Source: Halichoerus grypus | Lineage: Eukaryota; Chordata; Mammalia; Carnivora; Phocidae | Direction: 5' to 3' | Length of the DNA: 64,000 nt | Assembly (NCBI RefSeq): GCF_964656455.1 | Contig: NC_135718.1 | Coordinates: 22,146,449 to 22,210,448, forward strand | Shown: positions 43,029 to 54,422 of the stretch, in pieces | How the letters are laid out: every line of letters begins with the position of its first letter | Numbering within the stretch: position 1 is the stretch's first letter | The notes under the pieces: generated by a model | The model's input: only the letters and a program-made list of their open reading frames with translations | The model's database searches: none | Told to the model about the DNA's origin: nothing | Translations under genes and position numbers: made by a program

Positions 43029-43737
43029 CTGTTGTCACTCTGGAGCTTCAGATTGATATCTCAAAGGAACTGACTTCAATTCCAGGAAAAAGTCATTCAA
43101 AAGTGTTGGGAGTTATGCCACAAGGCATTAGTTCAATTCCCTCATTCCTTATAAAATGATGCCATCTGCAAGAACAAGGTGTTGGATGAGCCCAAGCAGA
43201 AAAAGATACATTATCTAATTGGACATACCTCCATGCCATAGGATACCCATTCATATGCCCGGTCCTTTACCTTTATAACAGATGAAGGTAGTCTAGAAAC
43301 CTCATGGGGGAAAAAAACAAAACATACAATTATTGATCTAGACCATAGAAAGAACTCACCACTTTACATTCAGAAAAATGCAGCTCCTGGAAAATGGTGG
43401 TTGTTTCTGGGCCCCTCATTATCTGCTGAGTGGCTCTCTACATGTTCCGAGAAGAGCCATAGGATTGATTAGGGGTGGCATGGATTAACTTGGGAGGAAA
43501 GATGGAAAGAAATAAAGACAAGCTGGCAAAGAAAGGCCTAAGGGGAAATATCATAACTGCTTGCCAGTAGTTGTCTAACTTAATGTAAAGAACAACCTGG
43601 GTAGTAGCCAGAAAATGCGGTTGTTACAAAAGTTTGCTCTACAGCTTACCTAATGATCGTTTGCATATGACACAGGACCTGATCTGCACAGGCAAAAATC
43701 TTATCACGATAGTGCTTTGCAGGAAATGCTGCTTCAC

Positions 43738-43850
43738 AGTAGGTTTTAACAGATATTCATTGATTACCTAACTGTGCAACAGGCACAGAATGGGGCATTT
43801 TCACTTGTTTCATATCATTTTTACAATGTCTCAGTGATGTAGACTTTTGT
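43738..43850 (-). mobile_element. MIR SINE fragment, antisense
   Basis: ATATTCATTGATTACCTAAC, 'gtgcaacaggcacagaatggggc' and TTCATATCATTTTTACAATG: only the 3' and part of the core remain. Confidence 0.6.
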
Positions 43851-44354
43851 GTGAGTCCATCCTGGCAGCAAAGGGATGGCACACTCAAATGGGAATAGAG
43901 GAACATTTAATGAAGGGACTATTCAAGACTTACTGTCAGAGTTAAAGGACACTAATAAGCAATGAGGATGCACATAGACACTAACAAGAGTGTGCAGCTA
44001 TCACCTCCAGTCCTAAAGAGACAAGGAGAGAATATGGTGACCAGGATGGAGAGGGAGCCATCGCAGTGATGGAGGCAGAGAATAGGAGAGTGGTAAGCAC
44101 AGATAGAGGAACATGGCCACTGCTTATCAGTGGCCTGAGAGAGAGGCAGATGGAAAGGAGAGAGGAATGAACAACTTTGATCTCTCTCTCCAGCCTTGAA
44201 ACTCCTGCCACTTCCTCCCCTTGGCCCAACCAGAAGCCATAGGGCAAGGGAGCCCAGTTGACACAGCCCCAAATATCAGCATCCTTTGGCACACAGCCAA
44301 AAGGAGAAGGAGGGTAGGAAAGAATCTGGAGGGGCAAATGGAAGTTATCCAGCC
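43835..44354. mobile_element. Unassigned ancient repeat
   Basis: GCCCAACCAGAAGCCATAGG, GCAAGGGAGCCCAGTTGACA and AATCTGGAGGGGCAAATGGA occur in this order in a mammalian repeat family that I have seen but cannot name. The 129- and 106-codon minus-strand frames (43952-44370) are explained by it. Confidence 0.45.
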
Positions 44355-44462
44355 AATTTTTTGCCTTCATTTTGCAAATAGGGAACTTGAAGCCCAGAGG
44401 GAATAGATGCTTTGCTTAATTGCATGCAACAGAGGGATCAAATCAAACATTTCTGATTCCAG
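44355..44462 (-). mobile_element. MIR-like fragment, antisense
   Basis: CTTCATTTTGCAAATAGGGA, ACTTGAAGCCCAGAGGGAAT and 'gcttaattgcatgcaacagagg' resemble the MIR core in reverse; short. Confidence 0.55.
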
Positions 44463-44904
44463 AAATTTTATTTAGTTAAGTTCTCCATTTTTGGTTCACT
44501 TGTTTAAAATAAAGTGCTAGGTTAGACTTTATTGGACTAGGTTCATGACTCTATCCCCTGAGCACAAAGGGTTTTATTCAGTTCCTTGGTTGAAGACTAC
44601 ATCCTAACACTGACCAGTGATTTCCCAGAACTTTTCATTCATCCCAAGTGGATATGGTGAGCATAGATCTCAATACGAAGAAAGGTTGTTCTCTTTAAAG
44701 TACATGAGTCATTTAATACAGTGTGAGAGTTGGGGAAAATTAATGTTGGGATAGCATAGAAAAATGAATGGGGGAAAATCAGATGGGAGATCTAACTGGG
44801 AATCGCGTGTGTAGGGGGGAAGTTTATGGGAAAAATCTTGGGTTAAAAGTGGGTTTCGGATTGGTTTTGTTAGGAATTTGGCCTTTAAAAATATTGATAA
44901 TTTT

Positions 44905-45118
44905 AGCAAATCTGTAGACAGTGTGTATGATGTGGCAAGCTGTGTTCTAAGCTCAATCTTTACCTACAAAAGCTCTGTGTTCCCTAGCAATTTGAGCACT
45001 TATATGTGAGAAAATGGAGGCATTACGGAAGCTGAAAGTCATACCAGTAATATGTGGTAAGTAGGAATTGAATCTAGTCATCCAGCTTACCTCATGGCCA
45101 GTTCCTTCTACCTTTTAA
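44905..45118 (-). mobile_element. MIR SINE, antisense
   Basis: 'gatgtggcaagctgtgttctaagctc', GTGAGAAAATGGAGGCATTA, GTCATACCAGTAATATGTGG, TAGGAATTGAATCTAGTCAT and the end 'cagttccttctacc'. Confidence 0.82.
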
Positions 45119-45596
45119 CAGGTATTAAAGCAATGCACAAAGCCTTCCAGTTCTTATTCCTCATTTCTTAAGCGGGGGTGAGACATAACTTTGTCTATGT
45201 GTTGCTTCTGCAATACAACAATAACTTAGCTATATATTATCCACATGGAAGGTGACTGCAAAAACCAGATAAGATATAATTCATCTATTAGCAAACATAA
45301 GTAACTGTGTCAACTTAGTATATTTTATAATGGTGATGGTTGTTTCTAGTTGGATGGAAACAGAATCCACAGTGAGGGTTTCATAAATACCCCAGAGGGA
45401 AATTCTGGGGCAAGTTGTGAAGTTTGTTTTTATTCTTGGGTTTTTATGCATATTGAATCCCACACACCAGTTGGAAATAACTACGTTGGGGTTATATAGT
45501 TTATTGTAAACAGGACACATAACTGTTTCTCGTATTTGGCTTTAAAATATTTTAGCTGAATCATTTTTATCATGCTTCCTTGGATGAGAAGTAAGG

Positions 45597-45638
45597 TTTT
45601 TTTTTTTCTTTCTTTCTTTCTTTCTTTTTTTTTTTTTT
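45597..45638 (+). repeat. Poly(T)-(CTTT)n tract
   Basis: A T11 run, five CTTT units and a T14 run. It resembles the tail of an antisense CanSINE without a body behind it. Confidence 0.9.
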
Positions 45639-45639
45639 A

Positions 45640-47158
45640 TTGTCCATGATTTCTGCCGTATACTTAGCCATTTGGTAGCTTTCTAAAATTTTATTTTACT
45701 GTAAAACTCAGCACTGATAAATCACTGGTCCTTACATATAGAATGGATTTAAAATTTATACACTGTGACCCAAGTGGGTAGAAATATAACTTTATTTCTC
45801 CATAACTGAATATTGCTTGCCTACTAGCACCCATTTCTGCCTAAGGAAGGAATACTCATATGCCACTTGAATTTATCTCCCTTACTTCCAATTTCAGTCT
45901 GTCTCTTTTTGGTTAAATCCAACCCCCCAAACCCTCTAGAGAAGATACTCTTTCAGACTTTTTAACTCATCCTTTCTCTTGCTCTTCCACCTGGGTTCAG
46001 GGGGACCATGAGTTCAAGAGCCACATGGAGCCCCTGAAGTGGGGAAGAGGCTCAGTCACACTCTGGTTGTTACACACTTCCACTGATGAACGTCACCCCT
46101 TGGTCATTAGTGTTGACTGTGATGTGGTTGTAGATGAGATAAATTGTTTTTGCTTTCCTTTTGTATGTTACGCTTTAAGATCACTGCCCTGGTGGAGTAG
46201 GCCTCCATCTTCATGCTCACTTGTGTGATGTTGTTCCCCAAGACTGACTGTGACTGCCATTTAATCCCTAGCTTAGACTGTCTACCCTAATTCTTCTGCC
46301 TGTTCCCTTCCCCTCTTGCCTGATGGCTAGCCAGTGCCCTTAGGAAATGTCTGTGTCCTACATGAGGCCAGGGGGAATTTCCACATCTCTTCACATCATG
46401 CCGATACCCCGCCTTAATGTGAGACACTCTGAAAGGCTGCCTTCTCCCATTTCCAGAAAGAAATGGAGTCCCTACTACCCACAGATCACCAAACCTGTCT
46501 ATGAGACTCCTGCTGTTTTCCCAACTGAAGATCTCTCCAAAGGGGGCAGAGCTGGCTGAGTCAGGGACCATACTTAAATCTAACCATGTTGCTTCTCTAA
46601 TTCTCAAGGTTCCTGCCTCCAGGTCAAATGGTTCTCTCATTTTTTGTGGGGTGGGGGGGTGCTGGCAAACTACTCCTTTATCTTTTTATACTCAATGCTT
46701 ACCCTACTCTCTCATTCTACCAACCATTGATACATGGAGACTTACAAAAAAAAAAAATTAAAAACAAAAGCCACTTCTCTATTTTTTTGTATCTAAATAT
46801 TACCAATCAAAAGTCTTGGGCTCTAAATCACTTGTAGAGGCTATGGCTTTGGGAGAAGAATTTTTGGAATTCACAGTTGAATAATAAAATTACCTCTCTA
46901 GTCTATAACTGTTGCCCTCTCTTGAGTTATGTGCCTCACCCTCCTGGTCTATTCTTAAGGAGGAAGGACTGCTTAAGGGAAAAAAATTACTAAACAGGAA
47001 TATAATTTAGGTAATATTTAGAAATATTAGCCAACTTTAGTAATAGATAGGAACAAATGTCAATTTGAAAGAATACTTAATAGAAAAGATTTCCCAGTGA
47101 GTTAAGATGCTCTATATGATTGACAGACACTCCTTAGAATAGTAAGACTATGCATTAT
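45640..47158. other. Unassigned 1.5-kb stretch
   Basis: No repeat I can name with confidence. The overlapping frames at 46287-46837 have no domain. A short G4TG7 run lies at 46647-46658. Confidence 0.35.
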
Positions 47159-47159
47159 G

Positions 47160-47800
47160 CATTCTACAACAAATATTTGCCATGCATCACTGTTTGGGGG
47201 CTAGGAATGTAGCAGGAAAACAAACAAACAAACAAAAAAAAACCTCCTTCCCTCATAGAGTTGATATTCTAGAGAAGAAATAGAAAATGTATGATACATA
47301 AGCAAAATATGAAGGACATTATATGGTCATCAGTATTATGGAGAAAATAAAGCCAGAAGAGTGATAGGACATCTGGGAGAAGCAGGCTTTCTGCAGTGTT
47401 AAATGCAGTGATGAAAGTTGGTACATCTTGAGGAGGTTAGGGGATGAGCCATGTGTGCATCTGGAGCCATAGTGGTCTAGGCAAGGGTATGGCAGGTGGA
47501 AAGTTTCTGAGACAGGAAGGACCCTGGTGTGTTCCAGACAGAGCAAGGAGACACAGTGGCTGGAACAGAGCAAGTGAACGAGAGTAGAATGGGGTGAGGT
47601 CAGAGAGGTCATGGAGGAAGAGATAGTGACAGGCACACAGCCTGAGGTCTTGGGGGCCATTGTAGAGAATGTGGCTTTTATTCTGAGGGAGTTGGGGATC
47701 TAGTAAAAGGTCTTTAATAAGGAGTGACTGGACAGGCTCACTTTTTAATAGAATTACTCTAGTTGAGAGTAGACTGGAGTGAAGAGTAGAAGGAAGAGAT
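47160..47800 (-). mobile_element. Long L2 LINE, antisense
   Basis: Collinear antisense L2: ACAACAAATATTTGCCATGC, 'cctccttccctcatagagttgatattctag', 'agcaggctttctgcagtg', 'gtggcaggtggaa'-like 47487, AGACAGGAAGGACCCTGGTG, CACAGTGGCTGGAACAGAGC, 'gaatggggtgaggtcagagagg', 'ggggccattgtagagaatgtgg' and TTTTATTCTGAGGGAGT. One of the two longest L2 relics here. An (AAAC)n-type tract near 47218-47240 lies inside it. Confidence 0.83.
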
Positions 47801-47904
47801 TCTAGTCAGGAACTTATTTCAGAAAGTGAAGCAGGTATGCAGCATGTAGTTGAGGAAGGTGCTCACATGATGGACGTATATGTGGAAATCACTCATACAT
47901 TTTG

Positions 47905-47959
47905 GGAGCCAGTACTGCATTATGGTTCAAAACAAACAGACAAAGAAAAACAGAAGAAA

Positions 47960-47997
<38 letters not shown>

Positions 47998-48215
47998 GCA
48001 CACACACAGGCTGTGCTCTCTGGGTGCTTAGGTCCAAGCTGTAGTTTAAGTACTTACTGACTATGGAATCTTGGGGAATTCCACTGAAGTCTAAGCCACA
48101 TGGGGCTTTTAAAAGGATTATATGAGAAATGACATGAAAAACAACAAAAAGAGTACCTAGCTCATAAAAACTCAAAGTGTCACCTGACATCATTATTATC
48201 ATGGTTACTTTTATC
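47905..48215 (+). mobile_element. MIR SINE, sense, split by (CA)n
   Basis: GAGCCAGTACTGCATTATGG (MIR head), then a (CA)n insertion at 47960-48008, then TTACTGACTATGGAATCTTG, GGATTATATGAGAAATGACA, 'agtacctagctcataaaaactcaaagtg' and 'cattattatcatggttac'. The microsatellite sits in the head-to-core region. Confidence 0.72.
47960..48008 (+). repeat. (CA)n microsatellite with CG interruptions
   Basis: About 24 units with CACGCACGCA interruptions at 47991-48000. Confidence 0.97.
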
Positions 48216-48672
48216 ATTGAACTTGAGTAAAGCAAAATTGGAATCACAGAGCATTTAGGATTTTGTTCCTTTCTTTTTCATGGTTTGTTTTCAGCCCATG
48301 CATCTGGGGATATTTTCCAAAAAGCTTTCAGTGCTTTCAGGATTTGTCTGGTATAGGTGCTTAGAAGTATAGAGCCTTCTGTTTCTCAAGTCCTACACTT
48401 GGTTCTCAAGTTGAAAGCCACAAAAACATGCATTTGGCATCTTATGGTTATTGCGAAAGAGAGTGTAAAAAGAAAATTGTGATAGGTCTCTCACATCACC
48501 TTAATTCGTTCTCAAGCCAATTCTTTGCTGATATGTAGTACAAGTTTTGTTCCCAAATGGTGACTCAGTAGGAAGAATGAAAGATCTTAGGAGCCATTTG
48601 ACTGGCAGGCATATTGGACTGCATTCCTCTCCTGTCCAAGGCAGGGAGGATGATACCTTCAAGAGTCAATAT

Positions 48673-48792
48673 TAATAGCTGTCCTGCATTCAGCACTTAG
48701 TGTGTACCAAGCACCATGCGACATCCATAACTCTCATCCTGCAATAGAGATATTGTTCCTACTTTCTAGATAAGTGAAGCTCAACACTACTC
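48673..48792 (-). mobile_element. MIR SINE fragment, antisense
   Basis: CATTCAGCACTTAGTGTGTA, CCAAGCACCATGCGACATCC, 'ttgttcctactttctagataagtgaagctc': 3' part and core in reverse. Confidence 0.72.
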
Positions 48793-50120
48793 ATTTCCAT
48801 GGACATAAACAGCTATCTACTGAAGAATCTTTGTCTAACATTCTGGCTTTTTACTGCAAAAGTTGCTTACCTCCATCTTGGGCAACATCAACTCTTGAAG
48901 TGTTCTTGGCATCTTATAGTCTACCAGAAGGTATATCTAACAGTCAGTGAGTCTCTATCTTCTGAGCTCACATTTTTTTTCCAGTTGCGTTTAGCATGGC
49001 TTCCAATGCTTCTATGTAGGAGCATATCTGAACTTCAGATGTATGCATGTGCTCTCTTTACTATCTTTCCACAGTTGGCTTAAGTGGGATATCTTTTCAT
49101 TTTCCTTCATAAATCAACTTCCAATACTCTTAAATCATCCTTGCTGCTCTTCTTCTAATTCTCTTAGATTTACTGGCATTTTTGGGTCCTGTATGTGCTC
49201 CCATAGGCAGTGAGGTTTAGAGAGTTGTGCATTCTGATGGCATTACTGAGGGGGTCACTTGTACACAAGGACAGGATAATAAGAAAGTGAGTGATGGGTG
49301 ATGAAACCATATGGCAGCTACTTTGCTGTTGGGGGATCCTAAGGTTTTTCTATTTCACCATCCAAAAAAGTAAAATGAGTTGAAGAAAATATGTAGCCAT
49401 ATGGACCATTTATGCTCTGAGGAAGAAGGGTCCAGCTGTTAGAAGCAGGTGGGGGGCTCCGGTGGTTACTCTATCTTTAGTATTCAAAAGCTTTTAGGCA
49501 AGAGGCTCTCAGGTAGGCATTACTAAAGGTGTTTGAATCTCAGTGACTTATTCTCCACCTGACACCTTAGCAGCAGATGAACTCAGTCAGTCTCTGGAAT
49601 TTCAAGCCCATGCCTAAACTGTTAATGATGACTTTAAAAGAGACACTCCATTCATCTTCCTGAGTTTACAGGATTGTCAGAAGACCAGAGGCACCGATTT
49701 AGAAACTACAGAAGAGTTATCCTGCCAGAAATGGAAATTGATGCCTCATCTTCACTTCTGAAATTCCCCTCCTGTTTATAGGACACCACTGAGTGATGAA
49801 ACAATGGATTGTCATCATCAGAAGGCTGATTCCATAAAAATGGGAGGGGGGCAGTGTTCACTTGAAATTCTAAGACATCGGCATCATTAATGCGGGGGAC
49901 TCATAAATAAGTGGTGAGGATTATGGGATTTATCAGAGAAAGCTCAGATAGGGCTACTCTACTCACCAGCTCCATTACACAGGCAGGGAAGGGATTAGTA
50001 GAGAAGTTAGGTTAGGCAGCTGCAGGACAAGATTTGTGACAGACTGTGGTAAAGGATGGCTGTATTAACTGCTTTTGTTGTAGTTTTCCCAAGCTGCACC
50101 AGCCAGAAGGCTTGGGTCTC
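48793..50120. other. Unassigned stretch
   Basis: No gene or repeat recognised. The short frame at 48799-49083 has no domain. Confidence 0.4.
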
Positions 50121-50225
50121 CCTTGCTTTTTCATCTGGAAACCCCATGGAGGGAATACTTTTTCCCATATGATTGCTCTCTTTTAGGAGCTGGCTCTCTC
50201 ACCTTCCATTCCACTCATCAGATAG

Positions 50226-50227
<2 letters not shown>

Positions 50228-50267
<40 letters not shown>

Positions 50268-50277
50268 TTGCACGCAC
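50228..50277 (+). repeat. (GT)n plus GCGCGC tract, Z-DNA prone
   Basis: About 17 GT units (50228-50261) run directly into TGCGCGCTTGCACGCACG. Long alternating purine-pyrimidine DNA of this type readily adopts Z-form under torsional stress. Confidence 0.9.
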
Positions 50278-50449
50278 GAATGCTCACTTGTGTGTGTATG
50301 TTAGAATAGATTTCTGGCCATGTTGTTTTGGCCCATTAATCCTATATTTAGGATTTCCCCTGACAGTGTTTCTCCATATCATTTCAGCTGTGAAATCTTG
50401 GTGTAGCAAAGGGCAGGAGAGCACCAGATGAAAAGCTTGGCTTGTGTGC

Positions 50450-50565
50450 CTGAGAGACTTGGGTCTGTATGCCTGCTCAGCATCTCACTGGTCAACTTTT
50501 CCAGAACCTTGAATAAAGACTTTGGTCCAAATTAAGTGTGCAGTCAATGAGGCTATTATTATTTA
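50450..50565 (+). mobile_element. MIR-like fragment, sense
   Basis: TTGGGTCTGTATGCCTGCTC, 'tcactggtcaacttttccagaacc' and later ATTATTATTTATGATT hint at a very diverged MIR head. Weak. Confidence 0.35.
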
Positions 50566-50644
50566 TGATTTCACCATCTCTCCCATGCCCAGAATTTCCC
50601 AACCCCACTAAGCATCCAGGTTGAGTGTTGGTTCCACACAGTTG

Positions 50645-50875
50645 GAAAAGAATAACTAACAGCTACCCACAGCTTTAAATTTTGTAAAGTAATTGCATAC
50701 TTTCTCTTAACATCATCAAAAGTATTGGAAGATAGAAAGTATTAATATTGTTGTCAGTCCTCATCGTCACCATCACCATCATCATCATCACTACTACCAT
50801 CATTTTACACAGGAGAAAAGGAAGGTCAGCAAAGCAGTGACCCAGTCCAAATTACAAATCTGCTTTGTTCACTCT
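50645..50875 (-). mobile_element. MIR SINE, antisense, with (CAT)n expansion
   Basis: AACTAACAGCTACCCACAGC, 'gcatactttctcttaacatcatcaaaa', the CATCAT tract (50761-50803), TTTTACACAGGAGAAAAGGA, AGGTCAGCAAAGCAGTGACC and CAGTCCAAATTACAAATCTG. The trinucleotide array occupies the MIR position normally read 'ggtactattattatccccattttacag'. Confidence 0.75.
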
Positions 50876-50879
50876 TTCT

Positions 50880-51680
50880 ATGGGGACAATGCTAAACAAA
50901 TCAACAAAAAAAGGTAAGTTACACTAGGGAAAAATCTAATTTCTCCCAAACTTACATGGTCACTGGAGGCTGATGCCTCCCATTCCGTTTTGCTCTCCTA
51001 CCCTACTTCTTTCCTCATAGTACCTGATTAGGCTCATGCTTCCACAAGGTTCTCTCCAGGGGTGAATAGACTGTGACAGTTCACTGGTGGGAAAAGTGCT
51101 TTTGGTCCTCTTCTTCCTACCCTTACAAGGAATTGTGAGTGAGAGGAATGGAGATCAAGAAGGCTTATTCACCCCAGGCAAAGTCCTGAGCCCCTCTGCT
51201 TGGAATTCATCAGCCTCTCCACCTCTTCTCGCTCTGTCATTGTTGGCTGAATTAGGAAATGAAATAAACACAGACTTAAGGGATTTGATGATTCTATGGA
51301 TGATTCATTTTTCCTGGTTTTCCATTCAGGGTTTTAAGTCTGAAAAGAGCTTCAGGATTCTTAGAGTCCTTTTAATAATTGTAAAGATGGATGGAATAAG
51401 TATTGCTCGAGTTTGGTGGGCTTATTTTAAGGCTCTAAGAATTTACAGTAACTTGAATTTAGTTTTGTGCCATTTTTCTGAGTTCTGCGCCTTAGGTGGA
51501 TAAGAGACAGTGTTTGAGAAGGTGTACAAGTAACAGCATTGCATTGACTTTATACTTGGGAGAACTGGTTTGCTTTTTTCCTGACAGCATCAGACTTGAA
51601 TCTTGTTGTCATTTTGTTAGATTATTTTACCTCTTTACTTCGTGCGTTTATTCTTTCTTTAACTTAATTATATAATAACC
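50880..51680. other. Unassigned stretch with a 138-codon frame
   Basis: The frame 51087-51503 starts at GTG, not ATG, and although its first residues are hydrophobic (MGKVLLVLFFLP if GTG is read as Met) it has no domain, homology or splice context I can see. Otherwise unassigned. Confidence 0.35.
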
Positions 51681-51682
51681 AG

Positions 51683-51790
51683 TTTGAGCCCTTGCTCAAG
51701 GTTTGACTCTGCGCTTAGTGATGGGAACAAGGCAGTGAGAAAGGCACACACTGAATCCTCAGAGATAGGCAGTATGTGTTAAGACAAGAT
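51683..51790 (-). mobile_element. L2-like fragment, antisense
   Basis: GCGCTTAGTGATGGGAACAA, 'ggcagtgagaaaggcacacactgaatcctcagag' resemble the antisense L2 'ctgtgctaggcgctggggatacagcagtgaacaag' part. Confidence 0.5.
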
Positions 51791-53210
51791 AGATTTTTTT
51801 GTGTGCCTGGCTTAACTTAGACTACTCTTTCCTGAAGCTCAGAGTAATAGACTATGTATAGTATTAGTATTATTTGTGCAGAAATCACACAAAAACGAGG
51901 ACATCTATGCCATTTTTTAATAACCTCAATAAATATTCTTAGTTCATCAACTGACATCAGCCTTTTTGTTAGTTTATGCTGTGAAAACTTTGGCTTTATA
52001 TTTTATTTTACTCTAACAAAGATGCCAACAAAACAAAATTAACAAGTAAAATGCTTAAAAATGACAGGATTTGTCATATACTTACATGAAAAACATAGGG
52101 TGATTATACCTGTTGATGTTTTAAAGATTAGCCATTGATTGATACAGACTATTTTTCATGAGTGACTTTGGCATGTCATGAGATTCTGAATCAGCCTCCT
52201 ATTGCAATTTGAGTGTGGCTAATAGCAATTAATGTTAGTTAACAAAAATAAATTGTAGTAACATTAATGGTAATTTTCTCAAATTAGCTTAAATAAAGGG
52301 GGCACTAGTTGGAAGGGACACAGATCTCCCTCCAGTAAGCCAAGGAAGAGCTGAACCAGAAGGTTCCAGGAAAAGAAGGAACCATAGCAACTCTAGGGGC
52401 TGCAGTAGAAGTTGTTCAAGAACTTTATTCTAAGCCCTACCACTGGTGTGTATTCCGCATGACTGTGCCCAGAGGGGTAGAGGCAGAAGGTTATACTGAT
52501 CACCGAGTCTGGCTGTAAGAGCTGACTTTCTGAGTAAAGGTGAGTCAGACACATGACCGGCATGCCTACTTCATTACATCTCTGGGTCTACCACATCCGT
52601 GTATATATACTCTTTTCCCTGTGGATGGAAGATAACCCAGCTTAGCACTATCCAGCTATTACACAGACAATCAGTGTGCCAGTCATCCCATACCCAACCA
52701 GGAAAAAGCCAAAGTTCCAACCAGAGGCTGCCTCCAATGCAGTGAGTTCCTAGGTGATGTGCTTGCCTCTCCCAATGTTTATCTCCATCTTGTCTCACAG
52801 TTCTTAGACTCCTGGATCAAAAGGTGAATTTAACTATCACCAATGCAATCTGTGTACAGTATTTGGGGAAGAGAGTGGGGAACAAAACAAAAATCCAACC
52901 ATTAAAAAAAAAAAAAGGAAAGAAAAGAAGTTCAGTGCGTGAGACAGTTATCTGAACTGTAGCAACTGAGAAACTCTAGGAACAAAAAGAGAAAGAGGTA
53001 GAGGCTATAAGGGGCTATAAGGAAGATTTCTGCAGACAGAAGTCTCTCACTAATATTTATTTTTCTCCTCCTCTACTCTTCGTTTTATTTTTGCCATGTC
53101 TTCATGATGAATGAAATGCTTATTCTTCAGACATTTGACTTCTTGATGGCCCTGCCTGTAGAAGGTTCTAGTCATCTTCCTCTTCATATTTTTTACTTGT
53201 CATTATCTTC
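51791..53210. other. Unassigned 1.4-kb stretch
   Basis: No repeat or gene recognised. A 74-codon minus-strand frame (52574-52798, Trp-rich) is anonymous. Short poly(A) at 52903-52916. Confidence 0.4.
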
Positions 53211-53214
53211 ATCA

Positions 53215-53480
53215 TCACTACTACTATGTATTTAACACCCACCAGGCTCCAGGAATTAGGCTAGATATATAGTTACATAGTTATATGTATAGTTATAGGT
53301 CTATAGTTTTATATATATGTATATATAAAATTCAGTTTTTATGACAATTTAAATGATCATTATTATTTAGAGAAAATTTAATGGCTATTCAGATACATGA
53401 AACATTTGCCCAATAGTGCAGCTAGGAAGTAATAGAACCAATCTACATAGGTCTTTCAGGATCTTTCCAATATAATACGT
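53215..53480 (-). mobile_element. MIR SINE, antisense, with TA-rich expansion
   Basis: ACTATGTATTTAACACCCAC, 'caggctccaggaattaggc', then an AT-rich block of repeated TATAGTTA words and (AT)n (53264-53331), then GACAATTTAAATGATCATTA, 'tgcccaatagtgcagctaggaagtaatag'. Confidence 0.68.
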
Positions 53481-53954
53481 TACCTTTTATTTATGAAATA
53501 AAGGTATTTTTCTCCAGGAAAACTGAGCATATGGAACGAGGATGAAGCTGCTTAATAAAACCAGACTGGATAGTGCTACTATGGAGTGCCGTGTTTTCTA
53601 GGGGAAAAAAAAGGAGGGGAGCTGTTCTGAACCCATTGATAATGGTCCAAATTTGAAGAGCCTGCCAACCACATTGTGGCAGGTTAAGTGCACTGAGCTT
53701 CTTAAATTTTATAGAGGACAGTTATTTGCCATTACCAAGGACAAGACCAAGACTTAAAGTACAAGAAAAGAAGTCATAGAGGAATAAGAATGAAATCCAC
53801 ATTTTGAGACTCTCAGGTTGTGCTCTTCTGATTACCGGTATTGTTTTCTAGTGGACTTAAATAGCATGATGTACTAGCAGTGCTGTCTTTCCAAACCATG
53901 CTGGTAGGCCACTAAATCCACCCAAGAATAATGATAGACATGTTATTTCAATAG

Positions 53955-54108
53955 TTTTGTTTTGTCTTATTTTTTTACAGTGAGAAACAAAAAAACCCAA
54001 GAGATTGGTTGGTTAGTGCCTAAAGTCACACAGTTAGAGGTGACAAAGTCAAAATATTGAACCTAGACCTACCTGATTCCTAATTCATGGTCTTTCCACT
54101 CTGACATA
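53955..54108 (-). mobile_element. MIR SINE, antisense
   Basis: TTTTTTTACAGTGAGAAACA, 'agtgcctaaagtcacacagttagagg', GAACCTAGACCTACCTGATT and CATGGTCTTTCCACTCTGAC: core and head in reverse. Confidence 0.8.
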
Positions 54109-54231
54109 TTATTTCTAATTTGATAAATTTATTTGAAGAGATAAAAAATCTAGGATAAAAATTTCAGACTACCTCCACATTTTAAGCTATTCCATATTAA
54201 CTTCTCTTAGCTATTAAAAACTGTAGTCTCT

Positions 54232-54406
54232 CTCTTTCTTTTTTTTTTTTAATGAGAGACAGAGAGCATGAGAGGGAAGAGGATCAGAGGGAGAAGCAGA
54301 CTCCCCGCTGAGCAGGGAGCCTGATGCGGGACTCGATCCTGGGACTCCAGGATCATGACCTGAGCTGAAGGCAGTCGCTTAACCAACTGAGCCACCCAGG
54401 CGCCCC
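54232..54406 (-). mobile_element. CanSINE, antisense, tail-shortened
   Basis: T-rich tail, AATGAGAGACAGAGAGCATG, 'gctgagcagggagcctgatgcggg', GCAGTCGCTTAACCAACTG and end GAGCCACCCAGGCGCCCC. TSD AAAAACTGTAGTCTCT at 54216-54231 and 54407-54422, perfect. It lacks the usual ATTTATTTATTTGACAG segment, so it is about 20 bases shorter than its siblings. Confidence 0.96.
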
Positions 54407-54422
54407 AAAAACTGTAGTCTCT

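Noticed and set aside
43952..44370. Overlapping 106- and 129-codon minus-strand frames
   Set aside because: They lie in an old repeat and result from base composition.
51087..51503. 138-codon frame with a signal-peptide-like start
   Set aside because: The start codon is GTG, which is not a normal vertebrate start, and no upstream exon offering an ATG is evident.
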